Part shown: piece by piece, positions 24,022 through 34,000 of the stretch
How positions within the stretch are numbered: the first letter of the stretch is position 1
Layout of the letters: each line of letters opens with the position of its first letter
Assembly (NCBI GenBank): GCA_031289755.1
Contig: JAITOU010000010.1
Coordinates: 1-41,825, forward strand
Direction of reading: 5' to 3'
Length of the DNA: 41,825 nucleotides
From: Clostridiales bacterium
GTDB taxonomy: Bacteria; Bacillota; Clostridia; Christensenellales; JAISNN01
Program-made: the position numbers and the translations under genes
The notes under the pieces: generated by a model
What the model was told of the DNA's origin: nothing
What the model saw: the letters and a program-made list of their open reading frames with translations, nothing else
Databases searched by the model: none

Positions 24022-24102
24022 AAATAAATTTTAATTGACGGGAAGCCGCCGACTCGCATCACGTCATTCGGTTTGCGCGGTAATAAAATCGCCATAAATA
24101 AA

Positions 24103-24134
24103 AAGCTGCGGAGTTTAAAACAACTCCGCAGCTT
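24103..24134. terminator. Bidirectional terminator upstream of ABC exporter promoter
   Basis: AAGCTGCGGAGTT (24103-24115) pairs perfectly with AACTCCGCAGCTT (24122-24134), with T-rich sequence on both sides. It would stop minus-strand transcripts coming from tRNA-Val before the exporter promoter. Confidence 0.75.
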
Positions 24135-24171
24135 ATAAAATTTTTGTTTTGTAGGGCATAAAGTAAAATTT

Positions 24172-24395
24172 AGTGAAATCGGCTAACGCCGGTGAAGTTT
24201 TCGCTTACGCTCAAGTGAAATTGAAACTCCGTTTCAGTGAAATTAAATTTGCCGCATAGATGACAGTCGATTTCACTTGCCGTAAGGCAAATTTAGTATA
24301 TGATTACAATAACTGCGGCGACCGCCGCAATTTCACTCGGCTTTGCCGAACTTCACTGACACAGTCAATTTCACTTGCCGTAAGGCAAATTTAGT
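24172..24395. repeat. Array of tiny hairpins separated by AGTGAAAT/ATTTCACT
   Basis: The 224-bp stretch holds three AGTGAAAT motifs (24172, 24214, 24236) and then three inverted copies ATTTCACT (24270, 24330, 24368). Between them are short perfect hairpins with 3-4 base loops: GGCTAACGCC, GAAACTCCGTTTC, TTGCCGTAAGGCAA (twice), GCGGCGACCGCCGC and CGGCTTTGCCG. A 35-bp unit at 24263-24297 is repeated at 24361-24395 with one mismatch. There is no open frame. The array ends 20 bases before tRNA-Val. Confidence 0.8.
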
Positions 24396-24414
24396 TAATA
24401 TTCCTTGCAAATTA

Positions 24415-24490
24415 TGGTGGAGACAACAGGGCTCGAACCTGTGACCCCTTGCGTGTGGAGCAAGTGCTCTCCCGACTGAGCTATGCCTCC
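24415..24490 (-). tRNA. tRNA-Val (anticodon CAC)
   Basis: The minus strand folds as a full cloverleaf with acceptor GGAGGCA/TGTCTCC, T arm ACAGG-TTCGAGC-CCTGT and encoded CCA. The anticodon stem CTTGC/GCAAG encloses the loop TCCACAC, so the anticodon is CAC. Position 33 is then C instead of the nearly universal U, which is unusual. Confidence 0.9.
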
Positions 24491-24648
24491 GGGACAATAT
24501 ATTGCTTCGGTGTATTGACGGGCGAATATGACATCCGCCCATACAATGCCGCCGTTGGTATTCATAATAATTTTGCCGCTATCAGGTAAGCGTCGTCTTG
24601 CGTTCCGCTCTCTATAATACGGTTAAATTTCTCCGGTTTTTTGCCGAC

Positions 24649-25395
24649 TTAATAATTCGGCTCGACCACTTCGACGATTTTGACATTCAAACCTTTGCAG
24701 ACTCTTTCGGCAAGTGCTTTTGTGCCTAATAATTCGGTTTTTGTGTGACTGCCGCACATGAGATTGATTTGTGCAAATTTTGCGTAGAGCTGCGAATACA
24801 GACCGTATTCGCCGGTCAGATACAAATCGCATCTTTCGTCAATGGCGGCGGTAATGTTCCCGATATCGTTGCCGGCTCCCGTCACAATGCACACGGTTTG
24901 GACGTCTAAGTCGTTATTTTTGAAAGTCCTTATCTTTTCACCCAAAAGCTTTTCGGCTTTTTTTTGAAATTCGGCAAGCGATTGAGCTTTTTTGAATTTT
25001 GCAACGACACCGAGCGAATAAATTCCTTGACTTATGACACTTTTTGTAATTATAAGCCCCAACGAATTTGCCAAAGTGTGAGCCGTGCCAAAATCGGCGT
25101 CGTCTAACGGCAAATGAAAAAATGCGTGATTGATTCGGTTCTTTTTGAGCAGCCGATAGCATTCTTCGTAGAAGCCGGGTATAAAGCTCCAAGCGTCATG
25201 ATGCGTTATCAAAATTTCCGCGCCGATTTTTGCCGCGCCGTTTATGACGTCGGGAGTTAAATTGGTCGCGTACGCTACGGTCTTGATATTCCTATCATAA
25301 TTAAACCGTATAGCCGACTCGCCGTCAACCGACAGCTTTTCGGCAGCAAAAGAATTTATCAAATTCTTGTTAATCTCATCTAATGTTCTATTCAT
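24649..25395 (-). CDS. NIF3-like dinuclear metal-centre protein
   Basis: This protein of 248 residues has the NIF3/YbgI length. The N-terminal metal motif ITHHDAW (usual form THHP) lies near residue 72, and the C-terminal motif is present as SHTKTELLG (near 220, usual form GHxxTE). CIVTGAGND in between is also typical. NIF3 proteins form hexameric toroids with a two-metal centre; their biochemical role is still uncertain and the name GTP cyclohydrolase 1 type 2 is historical. I use the ATG at 25395, preceded by AGAGAG. A longer frame to 25494 runs into tRNA-Pro and is an artefact. After the TAA the same frame stays open for 28 codons to 24562 (see findings). Confidence 0.88.
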   Translation of the reverse strand: MNRTLDEINKNLINSFAAEKLSVDGESAIRFNYDRNIKTVAYATNLTPDVINGAAKIGAEILITHHDAWSFIPGFYEECYRLLKKNRINHAFFHLPLDDADFGTAHTLANSLGLIITKSVISQGIYSLGVVAKFKKAQSLAEFQKKAEKLLGEKIRTFKNNDLDVQTVCIVTGAGNDIGNITAAIDERCDLYLTGEYGLYSQLYAKFAQINLMCGSHTKTELLGTKALAERVCKGLNVKIVEVVEPNY

Positions 25396-25433
25396 AATCT
25401 CTCTACTATTTCCTACACAAATAAATTTTGGAA

Positions 25434-25510
25434 TGGTCGGAGTGGCGGGACTTGAACCCGCGGCCTCTTGGTCCCGAACCAAGCACGCTACCAAACTGCG
25501 CTACGCCCCG
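25434..25510 (-). tRNA. tRNA-Pro (anticodon CGG)
   Basis: The minus strand folds as a cloverleaf with anticodon stem CTTGG/CCAAG, loop TTCGGGA (anticodon CGG), T arm GCGGG-TTCAAGT-CCCGC and encoded CCA. The acceptor stem CGGGGCG/CACTCCG holds one G-U pair and one C-A mismatch at 6-67. The gene lies 38 bases upstream of the NIF3 gene. Confidence 0.93.
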
Positions 25511-25659
25511 AAAAATCATAGTTATTATATCATAAACGTTCGTTTAATACAAGTTTTTTTTATCACATCACAAAAAAATAAAAGCATAGTATTCCAAAAA
25601 ATGACTATTTTGAGAGTACTACGCCTATGATATTACTTAAATTAAATTATTTTCTTACG

Positions 25660-25823
25660 ATAGGCTATTCCTAAAACCTAAACACCGAGCAAATTTTAGC
25701 GGATTTTTATCATTGTCAAGGCGCATTTGACGATGTGCGGCATTGCCGTATTAGTAAAATGCAACGATGTATATGACAAAAAGACGCAAAATTTGTCGGC
25801 GGATATGGTTTTAGGATAGTCTA
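25660..25823. repeat. MITE-like element with imperfect terminal inverted repeats
   Basis: The ends TAGGCTATTCCTAAAACC (25660-25677) and GGTTTTAGGATAGTCTA (25807-25823) are inverted copies apart from one base insertion and one substitution. The similarity continues inwards through CCGAGCAAATTTT and AAATTTGTCGG. The 164-bp element has no coding capacity, and a 31-bp fragment of it recurs at 21391-21421. No target duplication is evident. A smaller palindrome lies at 25584-25624, and together they fill most of the 324-bp gap between tRNA-Pro and spoVAE. Confidence 0.6.
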
Positions 25824-25834
25824 ATATATGCCGA

Positions 25835-26212
25835 TTATTTCTCTTTTGTTCGCGCTTTGAAGATAAGCGCAAAAATAAATCCGAATAAAATCGCCGCGCT
25901 TATCCCCATAGCCGCCCCCGACATACCGCCGGTTATTATGCCGATTACGCCAAATTCTTCCACCGCCTCGAATGCCCCCTTGACAAGGACGCTACCGAAG
26001 CCGCTTATCGGAACGGTCGCGCCCGAACCGCCAAACTCCACAAGATATTTGTACAGCCCGAGTATTTCAAATAAACCGCCGAGCAGCATAAAAAATACGA
26101 GTATTCTCGACGTCGTTATTTTGGTATGGTTTATCAAAATTTGCCCTATAAGACATATCGCTCCGCCGACGGCAAAAACCTTTAAATATTCAATCAAATA
26201 TTCCGAAAACAT
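25835..26212 (-). CDS. spoVAE: Stage V sporulation protein AE (SpoVAE/AEb)
   Basis: This 125-residue membrane protein has about four spans and the SpoVA signature SGSGATVPISGFGSVLVKGA-like segment (here GGSGATVPISGFGSVLVKG). With SpoVAC it is thought to form the inner spore membrane channel for dipicolinic acid, loaded in the forespore and released at germination. It is the last of three genes in the order spoVAC-spoVAD-spoVAE, as in many Clostridia, and lies 101 bases after spoVAD. AAGGAA precedes the ATG. Its length is normal for the family. Confidence 0.93.
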   Translation of the reverse strand: MFSEYLIEYLKVFAVGGAICLIGQILINHTKITTSRILVFFMLLGGLFEILGLYKYLVEFGGSGATVPISGFGSVLVKGAFEAVEEFGVIGIITGGMSGAAMGISAAILFGFIFALIFKARTKEK

Positions 26213-26313
26213 AATAAATTTCCTTATAAAAGCCTTTAAGCTAAGGCTGCGCTTTATATCTCAAATCGATAATTATAGGTATAGGTAACAACCCTGCGGT
26301 TGAGCCTTATGCC

Positions 26314-27324
26314 TTATAATACTTCGATAGATATTGCGTGTGCGATACCCGGTATGCTTTCGCCCTGTTCGGACGATGTCTTGGACAGCAACGCGCCCGT
26401 CGGTACGAGTAATACCTTATTTAAATGTCCGCTTGACATTTGCTTATATATAAAGGACGCGAATACCGAGCTGCTGCACCCGGCTCCGCTCCCCCCTTGA
26501 AAGGTTTCCTGCTCGTCTTTAAATATCATCGCGCCGCAATCGTTAAAGGTTTCGGGCAGGTCAAGCCCCTTTTCCTTTAAAAGATAGCGCGTCATGTCGC
26601 GTCCGTATTTGCCCAAATCGCCCGTCAGGATTAGGTCATAATACGACGGTTCTCTGCCCGACTCTTTAAAATGCGTATAAAGACACTCGCAAGCGGCGGG
26701 AGCCATTGCCGCGCCCATATTGTTGACATCGGTTATTCCGAGGTCGGTTATTTTGCCCACCGTACCGCCGGTAATGCGCGGAGCTCCGCTCTTGCCCGTC
26801 TTTGCAATAACAACCGCGCCCGCTCCCGTCACCGTCCACTGCGCCGCAGGCGGCCGCTGGTTGCCGAGTTCGAGCGGATAGCGGTATTGCCTTTCCGCCG
26901 AAGAAAAATGACTGCTCGTCGAACACAGCAGCTTGTCCATGAAGCCGCCGCATATCAGCATACTACCGACGAGAGCGGCTTCGCCGAAGGTAGCGCAGGC
27001 ACTGTACAGCCCCAGATACATGGCATCGTGTCCGCGTGCCGAAAAGCTCGAAGCCGTTATTTGATTTGAAATGTCGCCGCTGATTATTGTATCGATATCC
27101 TTAAAGGTCAAGCCGGCTTTGTTGACGGCGTTTTCCATAGCGGTTTTGTGCATTTTGCATTCGGCTTTCTCATACGACTTTTCCTCAAACGTGTCGTTTT
27201 CTAAACGAAGGTCATAATAATCTCCGAAATTGCCTTCCGCTTCCTTCGGGCCGACGACGCTGTACGCGCCGATTATATAAGGCGGATTGTCAAAAATATA
27301 AGTTTGATTTCCTTTTCTCTGCAT
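26314..27324 (-). CDS. spoVAD: Stage V sporulation protein AD (SpoVAD)
   Basis: This 336-residue protein has the thiolase-like fold sequence of SpoVAD: NPPYIIGAYSVVGPKEAEG at the start, DIDTIISGDISNQ, LGLYSACATFGEAALVG and the late GGSGAGCSSSVFAS. SpoVAD binds dipicolinic acid directly and sits on the inner spore membrane as part of the SpoVA channel. The length agrees with the family. AAAGGTAG precedes the ATG. It follows spoVAC by 57 bases in the same operon. Its presence is the strongest sign that the organism makes endospores. Confidence 0.95.
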   Translation of the reverse strand: MQRKGNQTYIFDNPPYIIGAYSVVGPKEAEGNFGDYYDLRLENDTFEEKSYEKAECKMHKTAMENAVNKAGLTFKDIDTIISGDISNQITASSFSARGHDAMYLGLYSACATFGEAALVGSMLICGGFMDKLLCSTSSHFSSAERQYRYPLELGNQRPPAAQWTVTGAGAVVIAKTGKSGAPRITGGTVGKITDLGITDVNNMGAAMAPAACECLYTHFKESGREPSYYDLILTGDLGKYGRDMTRYLLKEKGLDLPETFNDCGAMIFKDEQETFQGGSGAGCSSSVFASFIYKQMSSGHLNKVLLVPTGALLSKTSSEQGESIPGIAHAISIEVL

Positions 27325-27381
27325 GACGTTTATCTACCTTTCGATTGATTTTTTGCGGTTATTTTATTTGATTATAAACGA

Positions 27382-27819
27382 CTAACCTATTATCAGCAAT
27401 TTTACAAGTCCTGCGACGCACGACAAGGCTATCCCAAAGACTATCACGGGTCCGGCTATCGTAAACATCTGCGCGCATATTCCAAAGACCACGCCTTCGC
27501 GGTTATGCTCTATCGCCGACGATACGATAGAATTTGCAAAGCCCGTTATCGGCACTATCGACCCGGCTCCGGCTTTGCGTCCGAGCTTGTCATAAAGCCC
27601 CAGCGCCGTAAAAAACGAACCTAAAAAAATCATCGACATCGTAGCGAGTGCGCTCAATTGCACGGCGGTCAGATTGAAGTATTTGTCTATTATATCCTTT
27701 ATAGCTTCCCCGACACAGCAAATCAATCCGCCCACTACAAAAGCCCACAGCATAGTTTTGAGCTTGCGTGTTTTCGGCGACGTTTTCTTTACAAATTCCG
27801 GATAGGTGTTTTTATCCAT
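27382..27819 (-). CDS. spoVAC: Stage V sporulation protein AC (SpoVAC)
   Basis: This protein of 145 residues has about four membrane spans and the SpoVA motif GSIVPITGFANSIVSSAIEH. SpoVAC is a mechanosensitive channel component for dipicolinic acid release. I place the start at ATG 27819, which has GGGAG eight bases upstream; an in-frame start at 27858 lacks a ribosome site. It is the first recognisable gene of the spoVA operon. A small upstream frame ending at 27812 overlaps its start by eight bases. Confidence 0.93.
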   Translation of the reverse strand: MDKNTYPEFVKKTSPKTRKLKTMLWAFVVGGLICCVGEAIKDIIDKYFNLTAVQLSALATMSMIFLGSFFTALGLYDKLGRKAGAGSIVPITGFANSIVSSAIEHNREGVVFGICAQMFTIAGPVIVFGIALSCVAGLVKLLIIG

Positions 27820-27952
27820 TGCGCAAATCTCCCGTTTTAATGACGGCGGTATTTTCACCGTTCAAATCGCCGCTTTTTACCTTTTCGCCGCCCTTTATCG
27901 GAAAATATGTTTCCCTGTCCTCTGCGTTGTTTATAATATCCAAAAATTCCAT
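27812..27952 (-). CDS. Possible 46-residue leader protein of the spoVA operon
   Basis: The frame starts MEFLDIINNAEDRETYF and ends KTGDLRNG, overlapping the spoVAC start by eight bases, so translation could be coupled. The C-terminal half has a loose internal repeat (KSGDLNGEN and KTGDLRNG). The ribosome site is poor (AGGT directly before the ATG) and the protein is not recognised. An in-frame ATG at 28036 would add 28 residues. It could be a real small spore protein or chance. Confidence 0.3.
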   Translation of the reverse strand: MEFLDIINNAEDRETYFPIKGGEKVKSGDLNGENTAVIKTGDLRNG

Positions 27953-28056
27953 ACCTATATTTTGGATAAGAAAAATCTTTTTATACAATAAATTTCGGAA
28001 ATAAATTCGGCAGGAGGAAAAAACTCCGAGCTTCATGCAAGCCGCCCGACAGCGTA

Positions 28057-31000
28057 TTAATGCGGTGCAGTCCCCAAAGGAACTATCACTTCCACATGAT
28101 ATTTCCCTTCGTTTTTTAACGGAATTCTGTTGTCGTTTTTGATTTCCGCGCCGTTTATGATAAATTTACCCGTTGCGGCTTTTTTTATTTCGATGTCGTA
28201 CACGGCGTTTTTGTGCCGATATTCCGCACGGCATGAATTCATTGCCGACGGCAGGTTCGGTTTGATTACGAGATTGCCGTTTTCCATAGTTATGCCGAGC
28301 AAATCTTCTAAGATTACACGGTACATTAGCCCGGCACTTCCCGTATACCAGCTCCAACCCGCGCGCCCCGACGCCGAAACGTCTGCGGCTACCACATACG
28401 GCTCTCCGAGATATTTTTCAGACTTATCTCCCGACATTATTTCGGCAGGATTGACCGTGCGGAGTATTTTGTAAGCTTCGTCCGCGCGTCCCGACTTAAA
28501 AAGCGCGGAGATATACCACATTACGGCGTGCGTATATTGACCGCCGTTTTCTCTGACGCCCGACGGATAAGACGATATATAGCCGTAAAATTTTTCGCCG
28601 TTAAACGGTGGGTCAAAGAGCTTGACAATGCCGCGCTCATAATCCACAAGCTCTCTCGCCGTATCGAGCGCACGCTCCGTCATCGCCTTAGGAGCTATCC
28701 CGGTCATCGCCGCCCAGCTTTGGCATATCAGGTCTATTCTGCAATACTTTGCAAATTTACTGCCTATCCATTCGCCGTCGTCGGTGTATGCACGCATAAA
28801 GCGGTCGTTCTCGAAGGCGTGCTTTATCACCGCTTCTTTCAATTTGATTTCGTCTTTGACATACTTCAAACGGTCGTCGTGCTTTGAGAGATTCTTGTAC
28901 ATCGTCAATACCCGATATGCAAAAATCGACAGCCAGACGCTCTCTCCGCGCCCTTTTGCGCCTACGTTGTCGAGAGCGTCGTTCCAATCGCCGGTGCCGA
29001 TTAAGAGAAGGTCATGCGCGCCGTATTTGAGCGTACCGTATATAGCCCTTTCTATATGCTCCGACAAAGCTCCCTTTTTGGGCGCATCTTCCGGGCTTTC
29101 CAAACGGCTATGCTCGTAGCCCAAGAGCGGCGGCGATTTTAGATAGGATATTTCTTCGGACAGTACGGAATAATCGCCCGTAGCGTTTATATAGAAAAAC
29201 GCCGTATAAGGCAAGAAGAGCTTGTCGTCCGATATCTTTGTCCGCACCCCAAATCTCGGTGCGTGCCACCAATGCATGACGTCGCCCTCCGTATACTGCC
29301 TTGACGCCGACAATAAAATATGACGCCTTACCGCCGACGGGTCGCCGTATACGAGCGCGGTCATGTCTTGGAGCTGGTCACGGAAGCCCGTCGCGCCGCC
29401 TGCCTGATAAAAGCCGCATTTGCCGTTGAGCCTTGACGCCACGACCTGATACATCAGCCGATGATTAAACATCATATCAAGATATTTATCGCCCGTATCG
29501 ATTTTTATCTTATTCAAGCCGCCGAAGTAATTCATCACGTTTGCGAGTTCGGCGTCGATGTTGTACGGCTCGATACCGTTGATTGCAGCTTCCGATTTTG
29601 CCAGGACAAAGAAAAATTTCTTACGGCAATCGGGCTTTAAACGAAACGAGTATTTTGCCGCCATAGCGTCAACCGCCGTTTCGGCGTCATAGACGGCTTC
29701 GGTGTCCGCACGGTAGCCTTCGCGGCACAATATCCGCCGTCTGTCCTTGATGATTTCGCCGCCAAAAATCTTTAATACCGCCGTCTGTCCGTTGACGTGA
29801 TTGTCTGCATATACCGCGTCGCCGCCGTAGCGGTATGACAATGCGCCGGAGCTTTCTTTATAGCCGAGAGCGGGAGCTATGTCCGTAAATAAGGTCATGT
29901 CGAGCGGCTTTTGGGAATTGTTTTCTATTTCCGCTTCAAAAACCTTTGCGTAGCCGTCCGCTATCATATACTCCTTTAAGACCGTAGAGTATTCTCCGAA
30001 GCGATTGACAAAGACCGTCATGCCGTTGATGTGTTCGGTAAAGCTTCCGCCTTTGTTTATTCGGTAAGGACTGCAACCGTCGCGGGCAATAAAGACCGCT
30101 TCGGACGGCGTATCGGACACGGGGTCGTTGTACGACACGCTGACCTTGTTTTCTCTCGAATTGTCAAAAAAAGTAAAGCCGCCGCCGTTGTCCGTCACGA
30201 CAAAGCCGCCGTATTTGAGCGCGACGACGTTTGAATAAGGCAGCCCCGTACGCCCCTGTACGACATAGCTTCCTTCATCGGTAAAATATCCCGCGCCGCT
30301 GACAAAATACGGCTTCTTTTGCGGATATATTCCCGACAAAACCGCGCCCGATTGCTCTCCGCCGCCGTCCTTAACGGCGTTTATATATGCAGCCCTTTTT
30401 TGCTCGTCAGTACGGGCTTTGCTACGGAGATTGAAATTCAAAAAAGCGTTTTCGGCGATAAAGGCTTCTATCTCACCTTCGTCTAAGACGCATACCGACG
30501 CGCCGAAGTCCTTGACATACCGCCTTATTATTTGCTTTATAGGGTCATGGTAGACGTCGAAGCGCGGCTCGGATATCAGAAGCTTGACCTTGACGGCGGC
30601 ATTCTTCATGATATTAAAGACCTTTAAGACCGATATCAAATACTCTTCGTCGCGGTCGCCCGAATGCTTGTAATAGAGTATTTTGTATTCAAAATTGCCC
30701 GAATAATTTCTGTATATCTCAAAAAACCTATCGGACGACGATATTGTTTTTTTCTTGCCGCCGCATAAGCTTCCGTCTATAACGGCAGGCAAAATATCCG
30801 TCAAGATACCGCATTCGGCGTCGTTCAAAACGGTCAGCTTGTCCTGCCAAACTATGTCGGGCGATTCGGTTATGAGCTTGTCAAAAACGAGAGTCTTCGC
30901 CCTTTTTAAAGCGGCGTTTAATTCGTCCTCCGAATGCGCCGCAGTAATTATGACGGAAAATTCTTTCCTTTCGTTTTTTTTGAGCGTCATCTCCGATACA

Positions 31001-34000
31001 AAGCCGAAACACGGCTCGGTCATATCTCCCGTGCTTTCGGAGCGTGCGCCGCCCTTTAATATATCCGGCTCGGACAAGTTTTTTTTGCGTCCGATAAAAT
31101 TATAACGGTTAAATTCAGGCGAAACGTCCGCGCCCTTTACAAGCATGGCGGCATAATAATTTTTGTCGTCCTTGTATATTTTCTTTCGCTTGACGACAAA
31201 GCAATTCGGGTCGGCTTGTCCGACGCTGACAAACATATTGTAAAAGGTCTTATGGCTTTGATAAGCGTTATAATCCCCCAGCACTATATCGCCCCCAAAA
31301 AAATACACCTTATACTTTTTTGGCTCGCCGCTGTTTTCTATCGAAAAGGTGTGGATTTCTCCGTTAAAGCCTGCCGGCACTCTCACGGTATGGACACAAG
31401 CTCGCTTTGTCTCCGTATAGACGCACTTATCGCGAAAAAATTCCGCCGTATGAGCGTCCGGCTCTTTAAAGAGCGGCGCGTAGGTCGGCGAAAAAATCTC
31501 GCCGCTTCCGTCCGCCGCATAAAAATATTTGCCGTGCGCATCGTTTATCGCTTCCGGCTCTTTTGTCACATGGATATTTCCGTATACGGAATAGCCGCGC
31601 CCCGAATCGTCGGCTACGACACTGTAATTACCGTTTGAAAGTACGTTATACACCGGCAAGGCGTGCGGCTTGTCAAAAAAGTAGCTGCGGCTTTGGTTAG
31701 CGCGAATATCGGCGAAGACGTTTCGCTTGACCGACTTTGACGGCTTTGATACAAGCTTCCGCTCGGCTAAGAGATGACGTCCCGACGCGACGCGTCCGTC
31801 TCTCATAAACAGCGTGCAAAAAACGTCGTCAAAAAGATAGTTCGTAACGGAACACATAATCATGCCCTGATGATGAGCCATATATGACGCAACCGTCTTA
31901 TTTTCCGAAAAATCCATCGCTTCAAAATAACCGTATTCGCCCGTCATGTTTTTTTCGCCGAGCCGTTTTAGATTGTCAATCGCCCTATCCTTTAAATATT
32001 TGAGCGACAAAAAACTGCTGTACGGTGAAATTACGCATTGATTAGAACGGGATTTTAAGGACAGGATATTTACGCCGAAGGCGGTGTATTGATACTTCAT
32101 GTTTTCGTCAAATCGGTAATATCCGCTCTCCGAAAGCCCGAAAACGCCGTTACAGCGTGTGTTTTTCTGAACCTTAGCCGCATTGCGCGAGGATTTGAGC
32201 AGCAAAGAATGCTCGGGCGGCTTCAAAAAAATATCCGCCATAAGGTATTCAAACATCGTGCCGCTCCACGAATAGAGGGTATTGCCGTAAGGCTTCGCCG
32301 CCTTTCTGCTCAATTTAAACCAGCACGGAAGAGAATTGACAGTTCCGAGATAGGACAAAAGTCTGGATTCCGACGCCAACAGGTCGTAATGCGCCGTAAA
32401 TTTTTTTGTATTATCCGCCTCATGACCGATATAAAATAAATTGCGTTTAAAATCATACAAAGCAGAAAAATTGCATTCTTCTATCATCTGCTTGACGCGC
32501 TTATATAAGCCGCCGCATCGCTCTTTGAGCGCGCCTTCGCCGCACCCTGCGGCATTCACGTCCAAAAATTCCTTTAAGACCGTCAAGGCGGAAATAAAAT
32601 TTGCGCTGTCTACACTCGACACAAAAAAAGACGGTAGGACCGCGCCGGTATCGATATCGTACCAATTAAATAAATGTCCGTGATATTTGTCTAACCTTTC
32701 GACGGCGGCTATTATTTTTTCCGCTTCCGTCACGACCTTTTCAAAAGCCGTCATGTCCTTGATTTTGCCGCTCAATACGTCGTTCTTATTCTCCGCGCCG
32801 CTCCGCCTTCCGTCGTAGCCTTCGAGAAAATATCCGGCTATCAAGGCGAGAAGCGAAAAGCCGATATTTGTCGGCGAAGTATTCTCCGAGCGTCCGAGAT
32901 AAGGCGATTTTTGAAAATTGTCGCATATAAGCGGATTTTCGGTCAGATTTTCCTCAAAAAATCTATATGTTTTTTGGGCGGCATTCAATAAAAATTCTTG
33001 ATTTTTGAGCGAAACGGGCGCGTCGGTTTTGCCGCCTTCGCCGTTGTAGGTATACACCCAAAAGACGGCGAGGTAGACAAACGCCGCACACATCAAAATA
33101 AGCGAGCCGTTTAAAAAATAATCGGCGACGCCCAAAGCAGTCATCACAAAAAACGACGGAGCGGCGTAAGGCAAAGCATTTTTTATCCTTCCGTTTTGAG
33201 TATGATAAAAGGTTTTCCATTCGAGTATTTTTTGGGGTCTAAACCATAAATGAAATAACGCCTTGCAATATACGGCTATTCCGTTCACGGCAAAAAAAGG
33301 AAGCATCAAAAGCTCCGCCGCCGCCGTAAGCCACGCCGCCGCCGAATCCTTTATCCTGTAAGCCATGCGCTTATGCGGAATAAAAAGCTCCCTTACCGTG
33401 CTTAATGCACTGCCGATAAAGACTGAAAAAAGCACAATAAGCGCGGTATTCAAGAGCAGCCGCGCCGCCCCGAAATACGCAAGCATAATAAGCGCAAATA
33501 CACAAAAGGCATATAATATTCCGACCGCGTTGACGGCGATAACCGTCTTGTAAAGAAGCGAAATTTTTAGCTTTATGCCTTTGCCGTCGCGGCTTTTTTG
33601 GCGGTTTTTCAAAAAAATTAACAACAAAATGTCGCCCTTTGACCACCTGTTCATGCGCTCCGTATCTCCGCAAAAATCCTTCGGCGCGTCTTCAAATACG
33701 GCTATACCGCTCGATGACGTGCTTAAAACAGCCCCTTCTATAATGTCATGGCTCAATACCCTGTTTTCGGGCAGCTTGCCGTAGAGCTTGTCATAAAGGC
33801 TCGAAACGCGTACTATACCTTTGCCTGTAAATATTTCCGTGCCGAAAATTCTGTAAAATAACCCCGAATAATACGGATAGCTTTCTATTCCCGACTGTCC
33901 TTCAAACCGCCGCGAATAGCGTGTCGTCAGGCTGTACATATTGTATTTTGCACCGAGCGTCATCAAATCGTATTTTTTGTTGAGCGGATGAATGATAGCG

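Noticed and set aside
24172..24395. CRISPR array
   Set aside because: The repeats are short, palindromic and irregular in spacing, spacers are not of constant length, and no cas gene is near.
24333..24542. Minus-strand open frame of 69 codons over tRNA-Val
   Set aside because: It reads through the tRNA and the hairpin array; the peptide (SSVGRALAPHARGHRFEP) is a familiar tRNA translation artefact.
25396..25494. N-terminal extension of the NIF3 protein
   Set aside because: It runs into tRNA-Pro; ATG 25395 with AGAGAG upstream gives the normal family length.
25367..25630. Plus-strand open frame of 87 codons over tRNA-Pro
   Set aside because: The peptide VAGLEPAASWSRTKHATKLR is the translation of the tRNA antisense strand, not a protein.
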